This document shows, one piece after another, positions 29,501 to 37,969 of a stretch of 64,000 nt of DNA. The DNA is from Paenibacillus amylolyticus (GTDB lineage: Bacteria; Bacillota; Bacilli; Paenibacillales; Paenibacillaceae). The notes under the pieces are model-generated. The model was not told where the DNA came from, made no database searches, and saw nothing but the letters and a program-made list of their open reading frames with translations. Where the stretch lies: assembly GCF_029689945.1 (NCBI RefSeq), contig NZ_CP121451.1, positions 1,674,001 through 1,738,000 on the forward strand, written 5' to 3'. Position 1 is the stretch's first letter; each line of letters begins with the position of its first letter. A program made the translations under genes and the position numbers.

Positions 29501-29804
29501 CATTACAACAAGGTATACTTAAAGGATTCAATGATGGTACGCTTAGACCGAATGTTCATGTTACAAGAGAAGAAGCATCAAGTATGATTGAGAACGTAAT
29601 GAAGAAACAAGGTTATGTATTATCATCATTCACACTTTACGATGATAATCACATGATTTCCAATTGGGCTAGAAAAGTATCGGTCTTGTATCTCAAGAAT
29701 CTGTTATGAAAGGATATCCCGATCGGAAGTTTATGCCTAAAAAGCAGCTAACCCGACAGGAGGCTGCAATGATAATCTATAACCTATTGCATAGCAAGAA
29801 GTAG
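26555..29804 (+). CDS. Secreted FN3-repeat surface protein with three SLH domains, two apparent 1-nt deletions
   Basis: A large wall-attached protein. A signal peptide (KFKRLLIFMLVINLLLVNLL then AHA) is followed by a Ser/Thr-rich part, about five fibronectin type III domains marked by IxVSWDEVPGATKY-like repeats, a linker, and three C-terminal SLH domains (FKDIEKSYAKEAIIYLAQKG, then EFNDVQSNSWYYSEI, then WAR...MKGYPDRKFMP). The frame breaks near 27016-27020 and at AAAA 29673-29676; restoring one base at each gives 1083 residues and completes the third SLH domain. ATG 26555 follows AAGAGGTGAT. Its DNA is clearly more AT-rich than the host genes around it, which suggests transfer. SLH domains bind pyruvylated wall polymers. 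Confidence 0.85.
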
Positions 29805-29871
29805 AGGCCCGTTAAAGTTTTTTACAAGCTTATAACTGTGGCAAACGATGTTGAAATAAAATAAAACCCTA

Positions 29872-29909
29872 ACATGCAATCTTCTCAAGAGGAAGATTGC
29901 ATGTTTTTT
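29872..29909 (+). terminator. Rho-independent terminator of the SLH-protein gene
   Basis: ACATGCAATCTTC and GAAGATTGCATGT form a perfect 13-bp stem with a 7-base loop, followed by TTTTTT. Confidence 0.9.
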
Positions 29910-29927
29910 GATGATTGATAGCCCCCT

Positions 29928-30359
29928 TTACATACATTCCTCTTTCACGGTGACATTCTCATTGGTTACCGTAACGTAGGAGTTGCCGGACAAGTATTCC
30001 GTATAACCGCAAACCATTTTGTTATAGGTTTTACCGCGGCTGTCTGTAAACTCTAAAGAGACAGTACCCTCTCCGGAAAGTTTCAGCTGCGGGGCGAATT
30101 TCATTTTTGCTCCGCTGGGAATATCCTTTTTGAATACGTAGGTGGAGCCATTCTCGTTGGTGTTATACGAGTCGCCTTGGACCAAGCTAGCCTGAATATT
30201 GGTGAGGTCATAGTCGGACTGGTTATGGATCGTGATTCTCAAGTGGCGAAAGGGATCGACTGCATTCAGCAAGCTCTTAAAGGCGATGATGCCTATAACG
30301 AGTATGATGGCGAACAAGATAATCATTTTCTTTTTGGAGAATCGGGGACGTGTGTGCAA
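29928..30359 (-). CDS. Membrane-anchored small protein, unknown function
   Basis: A 143-residue protein with a basic start (HTRPRFSKKK), one membrane helix (about 12-32) and an extracytoplasmic beta-rich domain (LRITIHNQSDYDLTNIQASL). No family recognised. TTG 30359 is preceded by AAAGGAG at 9 bases; the frame extends to 30407 without a site. A tandem 10-bp direct repeat (GGTTAAACAC twice, 30424-30443) lies upstream. Confidence 0.65.
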   Translation of the reverse strand: MHTRPRFSKKKMIILFAIILVIGIIAFKSLLNAVDPFRHLRITIHNQSDYDLTNIQASLVQGDSYNTNENGSTYVFKKDIPSGAKMKFAPQLKLSGEGTVSLEFTDSRGKTYNKMVCGYTEYLSGNSYVTVTNENVTVKEECM

Positions 30360-30582
30360 TATAAAGCACTCCTTTCCTATGAGGTATAAACGATGGGAAG
30401 AGACCAAAAGTTATAGAAAACATGGTTAAACACGGTTAAACACGAAAATCAAAGTTTGAATTGTCCAAATAACTTCATGCGCCAAGACGGAGAACAGGAT
30501 ACAATAGGGTACTAGCAGTGCATATAGGACTGAACAGAGATCCTACATAATGAAGACCACTCAACATAAGGAGGGGAATAAG

Positions 30583-31053
30583 TTGAAACTTTCTCCAATG
30601 AATCAGGAAGATTATGCGAGTTTCCGCATTCGATCGATTAAGGATTTTGCACAGGAAAAAGTAGAAGCGGGCACTTGGGCTGAGGAAGAGGCGCAGCAAC
30701 TGGCGGAGGAAGCTTATGAACGTTATCTGCCAGAAGGCTTGGATACACCCGGAGCGTATCTCTACAATCTGGCGCATCCTGTGGACGGAAATGTGGGGTA
30801 TATCTGGTTTAATATCACGGATAATCGCCGTGGGAAGGGTGCTTTTTTGCTGGATATTGTAGTTGAAGAAGCGCATCGTGGCAAGGGATACGGCACAGAG
30901 ACGATGGAGGCGCTGGAACAGACGGCCTTGAGTCTTGGCGTGGATCGCATTGGTTTGCATGTGTTTGGACATAATGTGCGGGCGAGCAGCCTGTATCGCA
31001 AGATGGGATATGAGGTAACGGATCTGACGATGTACAAGGAGATCAAAGGGTAA
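30583..31053 (+). CDS. GNAT-family N-acetyltransferase
   Basis: A 156-residue acyl-CoA-dependent acetyltransferase. The acetyl-CoA pyrophosphate loop is EEAHRGKGYGTETMEALEQ near 100-118, and NVRASSLYRKMGYEV near the end is the usual last motif. TTG 30583 follows AAGGAGGGG by 8 bases; the ATG at 30550 lacks a site. The substrate cannot be told. Confidence 0.88.
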   Translation: MKLSPMNQEDYASFRIRSIKDFAQEKVEAGTWAEEEAQQLAEEAYERYLPEGLDTPGAYLYNLAHPVDGNVGYIWFNITDNRRGKGAFLLDIVVEEAHRGKGYGTETMEALEQTALSLGVDRIGLHVFGHNVRASSLYRKMGYEVTDLTMYKEIKG

Positions 31054-31094
31054 ACCAATAGCGGATCGGACTCTGGTCGAATTGGCGAAGTTCC

Positions 31095-31123
31095 TTGATG
31101 CCTTGAGGTTTGTCATATATAAT
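31095..31123 (+). promoter_or_regulatory. ychF promoter
   Basis: TTGATG and TATAAT are separated by exactly 17 bases, 51 bases before the ychF start. In the lysogen this promoter points into the 3' end of the integrase gene, on the opposite strand. Confidence 0.75.
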
Positions 31124-31174
31124 GTATAGGATTATCCATACCGAACAAGTAATCAATGAGGAGTTGTCATATAC

Positions 31175-31204
31175 ATGGCTTTGAAAGCTGGAATCGTGGG
31201 TTTA
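31175..31204 (+). pseudogene. ychF: 5' fragment of ychF (GTPase), interrupted by the prophage
   Basis: The first ten codons, MALKAGIVGL, are the invariant start of the ribosome-associated GTPase/ATPase YchF, where PNVGKSTLFNAIT should follow. Instead the sequence runs into phage DNA, antisense to the integrase. GAGGAG lies upstream and the promoter is intact. The rest of ychF should lie beyond the right end of the prophage, outside the window. The chimeric frame runs on to 31441 but has no meaning of its own. Confidence 0.85.
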
Positions 31205-31206
31205 CG
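31196..31206. other. Left attachment site (attL) of the prophage in ychF
   Basis: Homology to YchF ends within GTGGGTTTACG. The bases GGGTTTA code for Gly-Leu in ychF and must hold the crossover dinucleotide of the serine integrase. The exact core needs the right-hand junction. Confidence 0.7.
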
Positions 31207-31224
31207 CACAACCTCAGTAGAGAT

Positions 31225-32684
31225 TCAATATCCGCGCCAGGCTATGTGTAACTCCTCACCATTGCTAACTGTAATTGAGTCGATCATCTCACGGATTGCC
31301 TGCTTTGATTTAATTCGATCTCCGGATCTTATTACCGCAATCGCCTTCTTGGCTCTTCTCTGTAAATCCTCTTCGGCTTGCAAATCTCTCCCGCTTTTAG
31401 ATTGCTCCAACAACTTAATTATGGAATCTCTCTCCAGTTGAGCTTTTGCTGAAGCAAGCTTTAGGTCATGGGCTGTTATCAATTCTTCGTTGTAGGCATC
31501 GATCTGCTTCTGCATCTTTTTATCAATCTTTTCTAATCTCACCTTTAGTTGCTCAACTTCATTTTGCGGATCAGTTTTCTTTGCTATATAAATTTTCAGT
31601 GTCCCTGGGCAGCTGTTACAAGTTGTTCTATTCGATTCATAACTATGCTCTCGATTTCATCTCTTCTTGCAAAATGATGGAAACAATTCGCTTTCTTTAG
31701 ATACCCATCACACAGGTATTGATAATGTATATTCTCTTGGTTAAGTCTTTTTGAAAAACTACGATTCATTTTGCCGTTCATTTTTGCTCCACAGTGTTTG
31801 CACACAACCAGTCCAGACAACAAGTATCTATCATCACTTACATGCCTACCTACAGATTTACGCCCTTCGAACATACCCTTAATTTGCTCGTATTCCTCAA
31901 GGTCAAGTATCGGATCATGATGATCAGCTATTGTTATCCATTCAGATTCAGGTCTGGTTACAACTTTATTTCCGTTTTTGTAAGTCTTGTTATAAACAAA
32001 TTTTCCTATTAGAGTTTCCCTCTGCATGAGATTTCTGATTACTTTTTCATGCCATTCGTTCCCATCTTTTGTCTTAACACCACGAGCATTAAGTCTCTTA
32101 GCGACTTCCCGAGCACCCTTACCCTCAATCATCCAAGCCGCCATCTCTTTGATAATTAAAGATTCTTCAAGATTTACGACCATTTCTTTGTCAATGACGT
32201 CATACCCAAAACATGGTCTAGAAACAACTTTTTTTGTATTTCTTACTAAAGATGTCATGTTATCCCGAACGCGTTCGGAGATTCGTTCTCTTTCAAACTC
32301 AGCAACCATACCGAGCATCTGTAACACAAGTCTGCCTGCAGGAGTTGAGGTGTCAAATCCTTCTGTAGCAGATACATAGTTAAACCCTTGTTTGTTGAAG
32401 TATTCGTTAAGGTTAAGTATATCTACAAGTTTCCTAGATAACCGGTCCAATTTCGTGGTTAGGATAATACCAGGTTCACTACCCTCTTTAACTGCCTGTA
32501 GCATTTCCGTAAGTTTTGGTCTATTTAGGTTTTTGGCGCTATAGCCATCCTCAATGAAGAAAATAGGATCATCCCAACCCATTGCCCGGCAGTATGCAGA
32601 CATCCTTTCCTGTTGTTCGTTCAAGGAATGTCCTTTTTCCGCTTGCTCATCTGTACTTACACGTAGATATCCAAATACTCTCAA
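31225..32684 (-). CDS. int: Large serine integrase, one apparent 1-nt deletion
   Basis: The site-specific recombinase of the prophage. The resolvase domain begins RVFGYLRVSTDEQAEKG with the catalytic Ser near 10; a recombinase domain follows; then a zinc ribbon (CKHCGAKMNGK with later CDG and KKANC) near 275-330 and a C-terminal coiled-coil domain. The frame breaks near 31603-31605 (GGG on the - strand); one more G joins VTAAQGTLKIYIAKKTDPQN and gives 486 residues, normal for the family. If the deletion is real the coiled coil that controls excision would be lost and the prophage would be stuck. TTG start behind AAGGGGAT. Confidence 0.88.
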
Positions 32685-32696
32685 TTTAAAATCCCC

Positions 32697-33359
32697 TTAA
32701 TTTAGTTCCCGAAAAGGCTTGAAGTGACCCATGTAGACACCACATACAGTCAATTCATTTGGGCGAATTTGTCTTTCTTCGTAAGCCTCATTCTCAGGTT
32801 TCAGCGTCATCAAAGGGGAGCCCTCAGTCCATTTTATACGTTTCAGCACTCCCTCATCCGAACTGTTCAAAACTACGGCAGCGATCTGACCGTTGTAATC
32901 AACCCAGTCACTTTTTCTAAAATATACTATATCTCCATTCTCAATCCCTGCATTTATCATACTGTCACCTTTTACTTCTAGGGCAAAATCTGGTTGCTTC
33001 TTTGCAGGGAAGGGGTAACATACATAATCTTCGACGTTAGAGTTAGCAAAAATTCCGTTGCCGGCGCAAATGCTTCCGACCATGGGGATTAGTGAAGGAT
33101 TCTTTCGTTCAGACAACTTCGCGTATGTAGGGTCAATGTCGCTTTTCTCAACGCCGAGTACCTCAGCCATTTTTTCAATTATTCCAGGAGAGGCTAATGT
33201 TTTAGCTTTCAGGTAATCAGACACAACACTTGTAGATAGCCCGGCTGCTGCAGCTAAATCCTTTTGAAACCATTTCTTGCTAACTAGTAGTTTCTTAAGG
33301 TTGTATGCTATATCAGTCATTAACTTTTCTTCAACTTCAGTATATTTTCGACGTGCCAT
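32697..33359 (-). CDS. CI-like repressor with S24 self-cleavage domain
   Basis: A 220-residue lysogeny repressor. The N-terminal XRE helix-turn-helix is WFQKDLAAAAGLSTSVVSDY. The C-terminal LexA-type S24 domain has the Ala-Gly cleavage site in SICAGNG near 100, the catalytic Ser in KGDSMI and the Lys in GVLKRIKW. RecA-stimulated cleavage would induce the phage. It faces the integrase direction and diverges from the Cro-like gene. Confidence 0.92.
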   Translation of the reverse strand: MARRKYTEVEEKLMTDIAYNLKKLLVSKKWFQKDLAAAAGLSTSVVSDYLKAKTLASPGIIEKMAEVLGVEKSDIDPTYAKLSERKNPSLIPMVGSICAGNGIFANSNVEDYVCYPFPAKKQPDFALEVKGDSMINAGIENGDIVYFRKSDWVDYNGQIAAVVLNSSDEGVLKRIKWTEGSPLMTLKPENEAYEERQIRPNELTVCGVYMGHFKPFRELN

Positions 33360-33427
33360 TTTAGCATTTTCCTCTCCTTTAAAAATGTTACTCGGTAAAC
33401 CTTATATATCCGTTATAAACTAATTTT

Positions 33428-33446
33428 TTGTTGTTTGCAACTACAA
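33428..33446. promoter_or_regulatory. Candidate CI/Cro operator palindrome
   Basis: TTGTTGTTTGCAACTACAA is a 19-bp near-perfect palindrome (7 of 8 arm positions, centre TGC) in the divergent region between the repressor and the Cro-like gene. Only one such site is clear, so the assignment is tentative. Confidence 0.45.
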
Positions 33447-33464
33447 ATATTCATTTAAAACGTA

Positions 33465-33493
33465 TTGACGATTCGATTAAACCGGATTATAGT
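33465..33493 (+). promoter_or_regulatory. Early rightward promoter
   Basis: TTGACG and TATAGT are spaced 17 bases apart, 33 bases before the Cro-like ATG. It is the likely lytic promoter controlled by the repressor. Confidence 0.75.
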
Positions 33494-33525
33494 ATGAATA
33501 TGCCAAGGGAAACGAGGTGAAAAAC

Positions 33526-33792
33526 ATGTACAAAGTGACCTTGCGAGCAGCGAGAATAAACTGTGGCTATAGCACTAAACAAGTTGGAGAACTTCTTGGT
33601 AAATCATACGCAACAATCGAAAGATACGAGAGGGATTCAACCAACATTCCGCGGGATCTATCTGTAGCGCTTCTCAAACTGTATAAAGTTCCTCAGGAAC
33701 ATATTTTTTCGGTAAAGAATCCGTTTTTACCGGATTTGAGAAGTCTAGGAAAAAGAAAAGACAGGTTTCATGAAGGAGGATGCGTGCTTTGA
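33526..33792 (+). CDS. Cro-like helix-turn-helix protein
   Basis: An 88-residue XRE-type DNA-binding protein (ARINCGYSTKQVGELLGKSY then ATIERYERD). ATG 33526 is preceded by GAGGTG; a GTG at 33517 is in frame but overlaps that site. Its place, first on the lytic transcript opposite the CI-like repressor, fits a Cro role. Confidence 0.85.
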   Translation: MYKVTLRAARINCGYSTKQVGELLGKSYATIERYERDSTNIPRDLSVALLKLYKVPQEHIFSVKNPFLPDLRSLGKRKDRFHEGGCVL

Positions 33793-33947
33793 GGATTGTT
33801 AGTGAATCGGTTGTTGACCGAGAAGGCAAAGTGATCGGAGACGATCCTAGTAAATTCCCAATCATCACAAACAGATGTTTGAAGCTATCCACCTCCTTGA
33901 AAACTGGTCAGGATTATACGATCGAATATAAGGAGGTAACAGCTTGA
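33789..33947 (+). CDS. Small early phage protein, unknown function
   Basis: A 52-residue frame from TTG 33789 with AGGAGGA 8 bases upstream, overlapping the Cro-like stop. It reads MRIVSESVVDREGKVIGDDP and ends YTIEYKEVTA. It is coupled to the next gene, whose TTG overlaps its stop. No known family. Confidence 0.55.
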   Translation: MRIVSESVVDREGKVIGDDPSKFPIITNRCLKLSTSLKTGQDYTIEYKEVTA

Positions 33948-34492
33948 ACAAATCACCAAGCCTGGCACCGCCAGAAGTAATGGATTTCTGCGCTAATCCG
34001 GAATGTGCCACTGAGATCGTGGATGGCCAGATCGCTGTACGTCATGGCAAAGATCTGTACTGCAAGCTCGGCTGCATGGCGAAGTCCATCGGTGCTGTAA
34101 CGATCACAGCAGGTGATCAAACGAAATATGGAGTATCAGGGTTCCTTGCTCCAGATGGTAAGTTCTATGACTGTGGCTATGGGAAACACCGGGAACTGGC
34201 AATGAAATTGGTTGCTCAATACAAAGTTTTCTTTGATGGAGACAGCAACAAGGTGCCGAACTTCATCAAGTTTGGGTGTAGCACTTGGACTGGTCCAGAA
34301 GGCGACTCAGCTTGCCACTGCTTCATGTGGGACGAGCCAACTCCAGAACAAGTGGAATGGCTGACCGCAAACCTCGACAAGCTGACCGGAAACCAACGAC
34401 GCCGAATTTTAGCGGATCTGGACTTGTATGATATTGAAATTCTTGAAAGGAGATCATCTGATGCAGATCTCAACAGAACTGTTCCAAGATAA
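33944..34492 (+). CDS. Early phage protein with an N-terminal zinc-ribbon-like motif
   Basis: A 182-residue protein. CANPECATEI near 12 and LYCKLGCMAK near 32 give a C-x4-C...C-x3-C pattern that could bind zinc. The middle contains GCSTWTGPEGDSACHCFMWD. TTG start behind AAGGAGGT. Function unknown. Confidence 0.65.
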   Translation: MNKSPSLAPPEVMDFCANPECATEIVDGQIAVRHGKDLYCKLGCMAKSIGAVTITAGDQTKYGVSGFLAPDGKFYDCGYGKHRELAMKLVAQYKVFFDGDSNKVPNFIKFGCSTWTGPEGDSACHCFMWDEPTPEQVEWLTANLDKLTGNQRRRILADLDLYDIEILERRSSDADLNRTVPR

Positions 34493-34766
34493 GTACTGGA
34501 AATCCATGTTGCATCTGTTCATGTATCAGCCGAGGTTATCACAATGTTTCACTGAACAGTACTTTGATCTGCATGGCGGAGTTGTTAAAGCAGCTGCATT
34601 GAAGAAGCTATCCAAGCCCTGGAGTCGATCAGAACAGTTCATGCTTCACCTGGCATTACATTTGTTCAGTTCAAGTCTGGCAAAAGTTAATCTCTCTGAT
34701 ATGGATTACCTGGACAGCAGAAATAAAGCTCTGGTTCATGAAGCTTTAAAAATACGATTCGGTTGA
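34461..34766 (+). CDS. Early phage protein, unknown function
   Basis: A 101-residue, mostly helical protein (WSRSEQFMLHLALHLFSSS). ATG 34461 follows AAAGGAGATC; the frame stays open upstream to 34428 inside the previous gene. No family recognised. Confidence 0.65.
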   Translation: MQISTELFQDKYWKSMLHLFMYQPRLSQCFTEQYFDLHGGVVKAAALKKLSKPWSRSEQFMLHLALHLFSSSLAKVNLSDMDYLDSRNKALVHEALKIRFG

Positions 34767-34780
34767 ATGGAGGAAGTCAA

Positions 34781-35265
34781 GTGGCACGTTATTTTCAAGT
34801 AACTAAGTCAAGTAGTCTTTACCGTGATTTCACCGCATACCAGGTCAACGCCGAAGCGGTTCGCGAACTGGTCAAGGATTTCATCGCAACATACGCTATT
34901 GAGTCCACAACTTATTGGGCAACAGATGAAGCTTTGTTCATCGTCCCAACAGAGAAGGACGTTAGCTCTCATGGTTCAATTCTCTGCGCACCAATTGAAG
35001 AAGGGCTCGGAAATTTAAACTTAATTCGCGAATTGGTAAGGCTTGGGTTAAGGCGTTGAAGGAAGCAGGATTAGAAGTGCTAAGAAAGCCTTATGTACCA
35101 TTTTATTTCAGAGGGTTTGGAGGCGGAAGGATTCGTAGTCGACTGTTTGAGATAGACGGTACCGTATATTGCAGTCTGGATCCATTTGAGGGAGATCCGC
35201 CAGAAGGGTTCGTAGAAATGAAAGCCAGCGAGTTCTTCAAGGTGATTGAGGATCAGAACCGATGA
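34781..35265 (+). CDS. Early phage protein, unknown function, one apparent 1-nt deletion
   Basis: The frame breaks near 35006-35008; one more base (CTC to CTCC) joins APIEEGLRKFKLNSRIGKAW and VKALKEAGLEVLRKPYVPF into one protein of 161 residues. GTG 34781 has GGAGG 6 bases upstream. The C-terminal half has FYFRGFGGGRIRSRLFEIDG, likely a beta hairpin. No known function. Without the correction two short frames would be called. Confidence 0.65.
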
Positions 35266-35471
35266 GTCGGCCGAAGAGGAATGAATACGCGGTCTATAGA
35301 GGAGAAGAGTTGCTTGCTATGGGTAACGTTGATGAATGCTCTGAGACGTTAGGTGTTTCTACCAGTTACATTTACTGGTTGATTTCACCAACAGCGAAGA
35401 AACGGCTTGAGAAACGAAAAAATTTAGACCAGTGCATCGTTGGCGTAAGGCTAGATGACGAAGACGAATGA
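35262..35471 (+). CDS. Small phage protein with a putative helix-turn-helix
   Basis: A 69-residue protein; VDECSETLGVSTSYIYWLIS resembles the recognition helices of small DNA-binding proteins. The ATG overlaps the previous stop. Function not known. Confidence 0.6.
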   Translation: MSRPKRNEYAVYRGEELLAMGNVDECSETLGVSTSYIYWLISPTAKKRLEKRKNLDQCIVGVRLDDEDE

Positions 35472-35486
35472 GAGGAGGTGAGAATC

Positions 35487-35678
35487 TTGCCCTTGATGAC
35501 AGAACAGCATTACAAAGCAGCATGTGCATTTTACTTGGCTCTTGCAAGTCAGATGCGTCGCAGTGGCCATGTCAAAGTCGCTACTCATGCAGACAAGCAG
35601 TACCGCACGTATCGTAACCGTCTGCACGCAAAAATGCAGCTGGAAGGCTCCTACCCCTTATCAGCTGCACTTAATTAA
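35487..35678 (+). CDS. Small basic phage protein, unknown function
   Basis: A 63-residue protein rich in Arg, His and Lys (YLALASQMRRSGHVKVATHA). TTG 35487 has AGGAGG at 8 bases; an in-frame GTG at 35478 lies in that site. No family recognised. Confidence 0.55.
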   Translation: MPLMTEQHYKAACAFYLALASQMRRSGHVKVATHADKQYRTYRNRLHAKMQLEGSYPLSAALN

Positions 35679-35721
35679 AACACTCTACCGTCAGTTTACC
35701 ACTGATAGAAAGGATTATGCA

Positions 35722-35886
35722 ATGAATGTAACCGGAAAGGTTTGGCTTGCCCTCACTCGTGATGAACGAATGATCTGTTTAGAATTTGCTGCTTACGAGA
35801 ATGCCAAGCGTCAAGCGCGTATTCATTCGCTAAAATATCTAGCCCGATTTAAAGCTGGTTTACGGAAGAGAGGAGATTCAGTATGA
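35722..35886 (+). CDS. Small basic phage protein, unknown function
   Basis: A 54-residue helical protein (MNVTGKVWLALTRDERMICL). ATG 35722 has AAAGGA upstream. Its stop overlaps the AbrB-like start, so it is part of the same transcript. Confidence 0.5.
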   Translation: MNVTGKVWLALTRDERMICLEFAAYENAKRQARIHSLKYLARFKAGLRKRGDSV

Positions 35887-36143
35887 GCATGAAAGCTACT
35901 GGTATTGTTCGCCGCATCGATGACCTGGGCCGTGTCGTTATTCCGAAAGAGCTTCGCCGTACTCACTTTATTGAAGAAGGGGATCCGCTGGAGTACTTCG
36001 TAGAGGGTGACAAGATCATCATTCGTAAATATCAACCGGGCTGCATCCTCTGTGGCAACACTGAAAGTCTGCACTTATTCCATGGTAAACAGATCTGCAC
36101 ACCTTGTATTAATAAAGCTTCAGAGCTTACTAAATCAAACTAA
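35883..36143 (+). CDS. AbrB/SpoVT-family transition regulator with C-terminal zinc finger
   Basis: An 86-residue protein. Residues 3-48 are the swapped-hairpin AbrB DNA-binding domain (KATGIVRRIDDLGRVVIPKE). The tail holds two Cys pairs, CILCGN near 58 and CTPC near 76, a possible zinc finger. A phage copy could interfere with host AbrB-type growth-phase control. ATG at 35883 or the second Met at 35889 may be used. Confidence 0.85.
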   Translation: MSMKATGIVRRIDDLGRVVIPKELRRTHFIEEGDPLEYFVEGDKIIIRKYQPGCILCGNTESLHLFHGKQICTPCINKASELTKSN

Positions 36144-36165
36144 AACCTATTAGGAGGATTCATCC

Positions 36166-36750
36166 ATGCAAAATATCGTACCGATCCAAATCACATTCCA
36201 AGCCGTTAACGCTACTGACATTAAAAACCTGGTGCACGACCTGGCGGGTACGCTGGGAAGCATGCCTAATGCTGATGTGCCGGCACAAACCACAGTCTCC
36301 ACTGTTCCTACACAACCTGCACCGACTCAGCCTTCTACCCAGGCTCCAGTGCAACAACCGCCACAGCAGGCACAATATGGGCAACAACCTGGCTATGGCC
36401 AGCAGCCTCAGTATGGTCAACAGCCAGGCTACGGTCAGCCGCCACAACAGTATGGCCAACAACCAGAACAACCGCAATACGGCCAGCAGCCGCCAGTACA
36501 AGGTCAACCCGGTCAACAGGATCAGCAGTATGGCCAACAGCCACCTCAACAAGGCGGAGTCCCAACGACGACCCCAGGTTATACGCTGGACCAACTTGGC
36601 GTAGCAGCTCAGCCGGTTATGGATGCAGGCAAAGGTCCGGAGCTGATTGGATGGTTGCAGCAACAAGGAGTAGGCGCTCTGACGCAGCTTGATCCAAGTA
36701 AGTTTGGCGAGTTTGCAACGTTCCTCCGTAGCCTTGGGGGCCGCATCTAA
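36166..36750 (+). CDS. Phage protein with a long Q/Y/G/P-rich YGQ-repeat segment
   Basis: A 194-residue protein in three parts: a small N-terminal domain (QNIVPIQITFQAVNATDIKN), a low-complexity segment of about 80 residues (about 62-143) made of units such as QYGQQPGYGQQP, and a helical C-terminal domain (YTLDQLGVAAQPVMDAGKGP, ending FLRSLGGRI). The folded ends resemble a protein often found beside DUF2800/DUF2815 genes in Bacillota phages, function unknown. The DUF2815 protein two genes on has the same kind of tail. AGGAGG lies before the ATG, and its stop overlaps the next start. Confidence 0.8.
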   Translation: MQNIVPIQITFQAVNATDIKNLVHDLAGTLGSMPNADVPAQTTVSTVPTQPAPTQPSTQAPVQQPPQQAQYGQQPGYGQQPQYGQQPGYGQPPQQYGQQPEQPQYGQQPPVQGQPGQQDQQYGQQPPQQGGVPTTTPGYTLDQLGVAAQPVMDAGKGPELIGWLQQQGVGALTQLDPSKFGEFATFLRSLGGRI

Positions 36751-37945
36751 TGGCGGAAATTGCACATGCAGAGCGGGCACACGCGCTGCTGTCAGCCAGT
36801 GGGGCATCCCGCTGGTTGCAGTGCACGCCGAGTGCCAGGCTCGAAGCCACGTTACCTGATAGTGAGAGTGAGGCAGCCAAGCGCGGTACACTCGCCCATG
36901 AGATCGCTGAGCTGAAGCTGCAGAAACTGTTCTCAGGTCTGACGACTCGCAAGTATAACGCTGCGCTGAAGAAGTACAAAGCGGATGAGCTGTATGAGCC
37001 AATCATGGAGGACCACACCAATGCATACCTGGACTACATTCAGTCCATTGTTCATCAATTCCCATCGCCGCCGTTTGTTGCCATCGAACGCCGAGTGGAT
37101 CTGACCGACTTTGTTCCGGAAAGCTTTGGAACCTCGGACTGCATCATCATCGGTAGCGGAAGGCTCCATGTCATCGATTACAAGAACGGCCAAGGCGTTC
37201 CGGTATCGGCCGAAAACAATTCACAAATGAAGCTGTATGCGCTGGGTGCTTACAAGGCTTTCAGTCTCCTGTTTCCGATAGAGTCTGTTCATGTGGCCAT
37301 CGTTCAACCCAAAGTGTGGAATGAGCCTTCTGAGTGGTCGCTGTCTGCAGCAGAGCTGTTGTCCTGGGGTGAGTCGATCAAGCCTATTGCTCAGGCAGCC
37401 TTTGATGGTCAAGGTGAGTATGTTCCTGGCGATCACTGCAAATTCTGCCGTGCGAGTGCGACCTGCAGGGCAAGAGTGGAACAGATCATGGAAGCCGGAA
37501 CCAAAGCGCCAATGAAGCCGCCTTTGCTTAGTTGGGAGGAAGCTGCAGAGGTACTGAAGCGAGCTGATGGAATTGTCGGCTGGTACTCCGATCTGAAGAA
37601 GCTGGCTTTGGCTGAGGCATTGAAAGGGGGATCGTTCCGGGCTGGAAAGCCGTAGAAGGTCGGGGCAGTCGTGACTATGCAGATTTGGATGCCGCATTTA
37701 AGCACCTGCAGGAAAAAGGCATTGAAGAAGTGATCCTGTATGATCGTAAACCATTAACACCGCCACAGCTGGAGAAGACGCTGGGCAAAAAGGAATACCG
37801 CGAGTTGCTGGAGGAATCTGGCCATGTTGTGAGCCGTTCAGGTGCACCGACATTAGTCCCTGACGACGACAAGCGGCCCGGCATTACAAATCAAATTAAT
37901 CCTGCAGACGTATTCGGCCCTGCACCAGAACAACCACAAAACTAA
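36750..37945 (+). CDS. DUF2800 protein, Cas4/RecB-like Fe-S nuclease, one apparent 1-nt deletion
   Basis: A predicted nuclease of the replication/recombination module. The PD-(D/E)XK core is visible as GTSDCIIIGSGRLHVIDYKN near 130-150, with QMKLYALGAY after it, and a Cys cluster CKFCRASATC near 230 that may hold an Fe-S cluster as in Cas4. The frame breaks at GGGGG 37626-37630; one more G restores ALKGGIVPGWKAVEGRGSRD and gives 398 residues. The nuclease reading rests on motifs and family knowledge, not on a search. Confidence 0.85.
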
Positions 37946-37969
37946 TTCATGATAAGGGGATAAATCCAT

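Noticed and set aside
30424..30443. Tandem 10-bp repeat GGTTAAACAC
   Set aside because: Only two units with no clear promoter around them; too little to call an operator.
31590..31625. Programmed -1 frameshift in the integrase gene
   Set aside because: The region CAGGGACACTGA has no X_XXY_YYZ heptamer in the zero frame; a missing G in a GGG run explains it and fits the pattern elsewhere.
36160..37021. Long - strand frames rich in Leu, Trp and Arg opposite the YGQ-repeat gene (also 38143-38760)
   Set aside because: They arise from translating the reverse complement of the Gln/Pro/Tyr repeat and have no other support.
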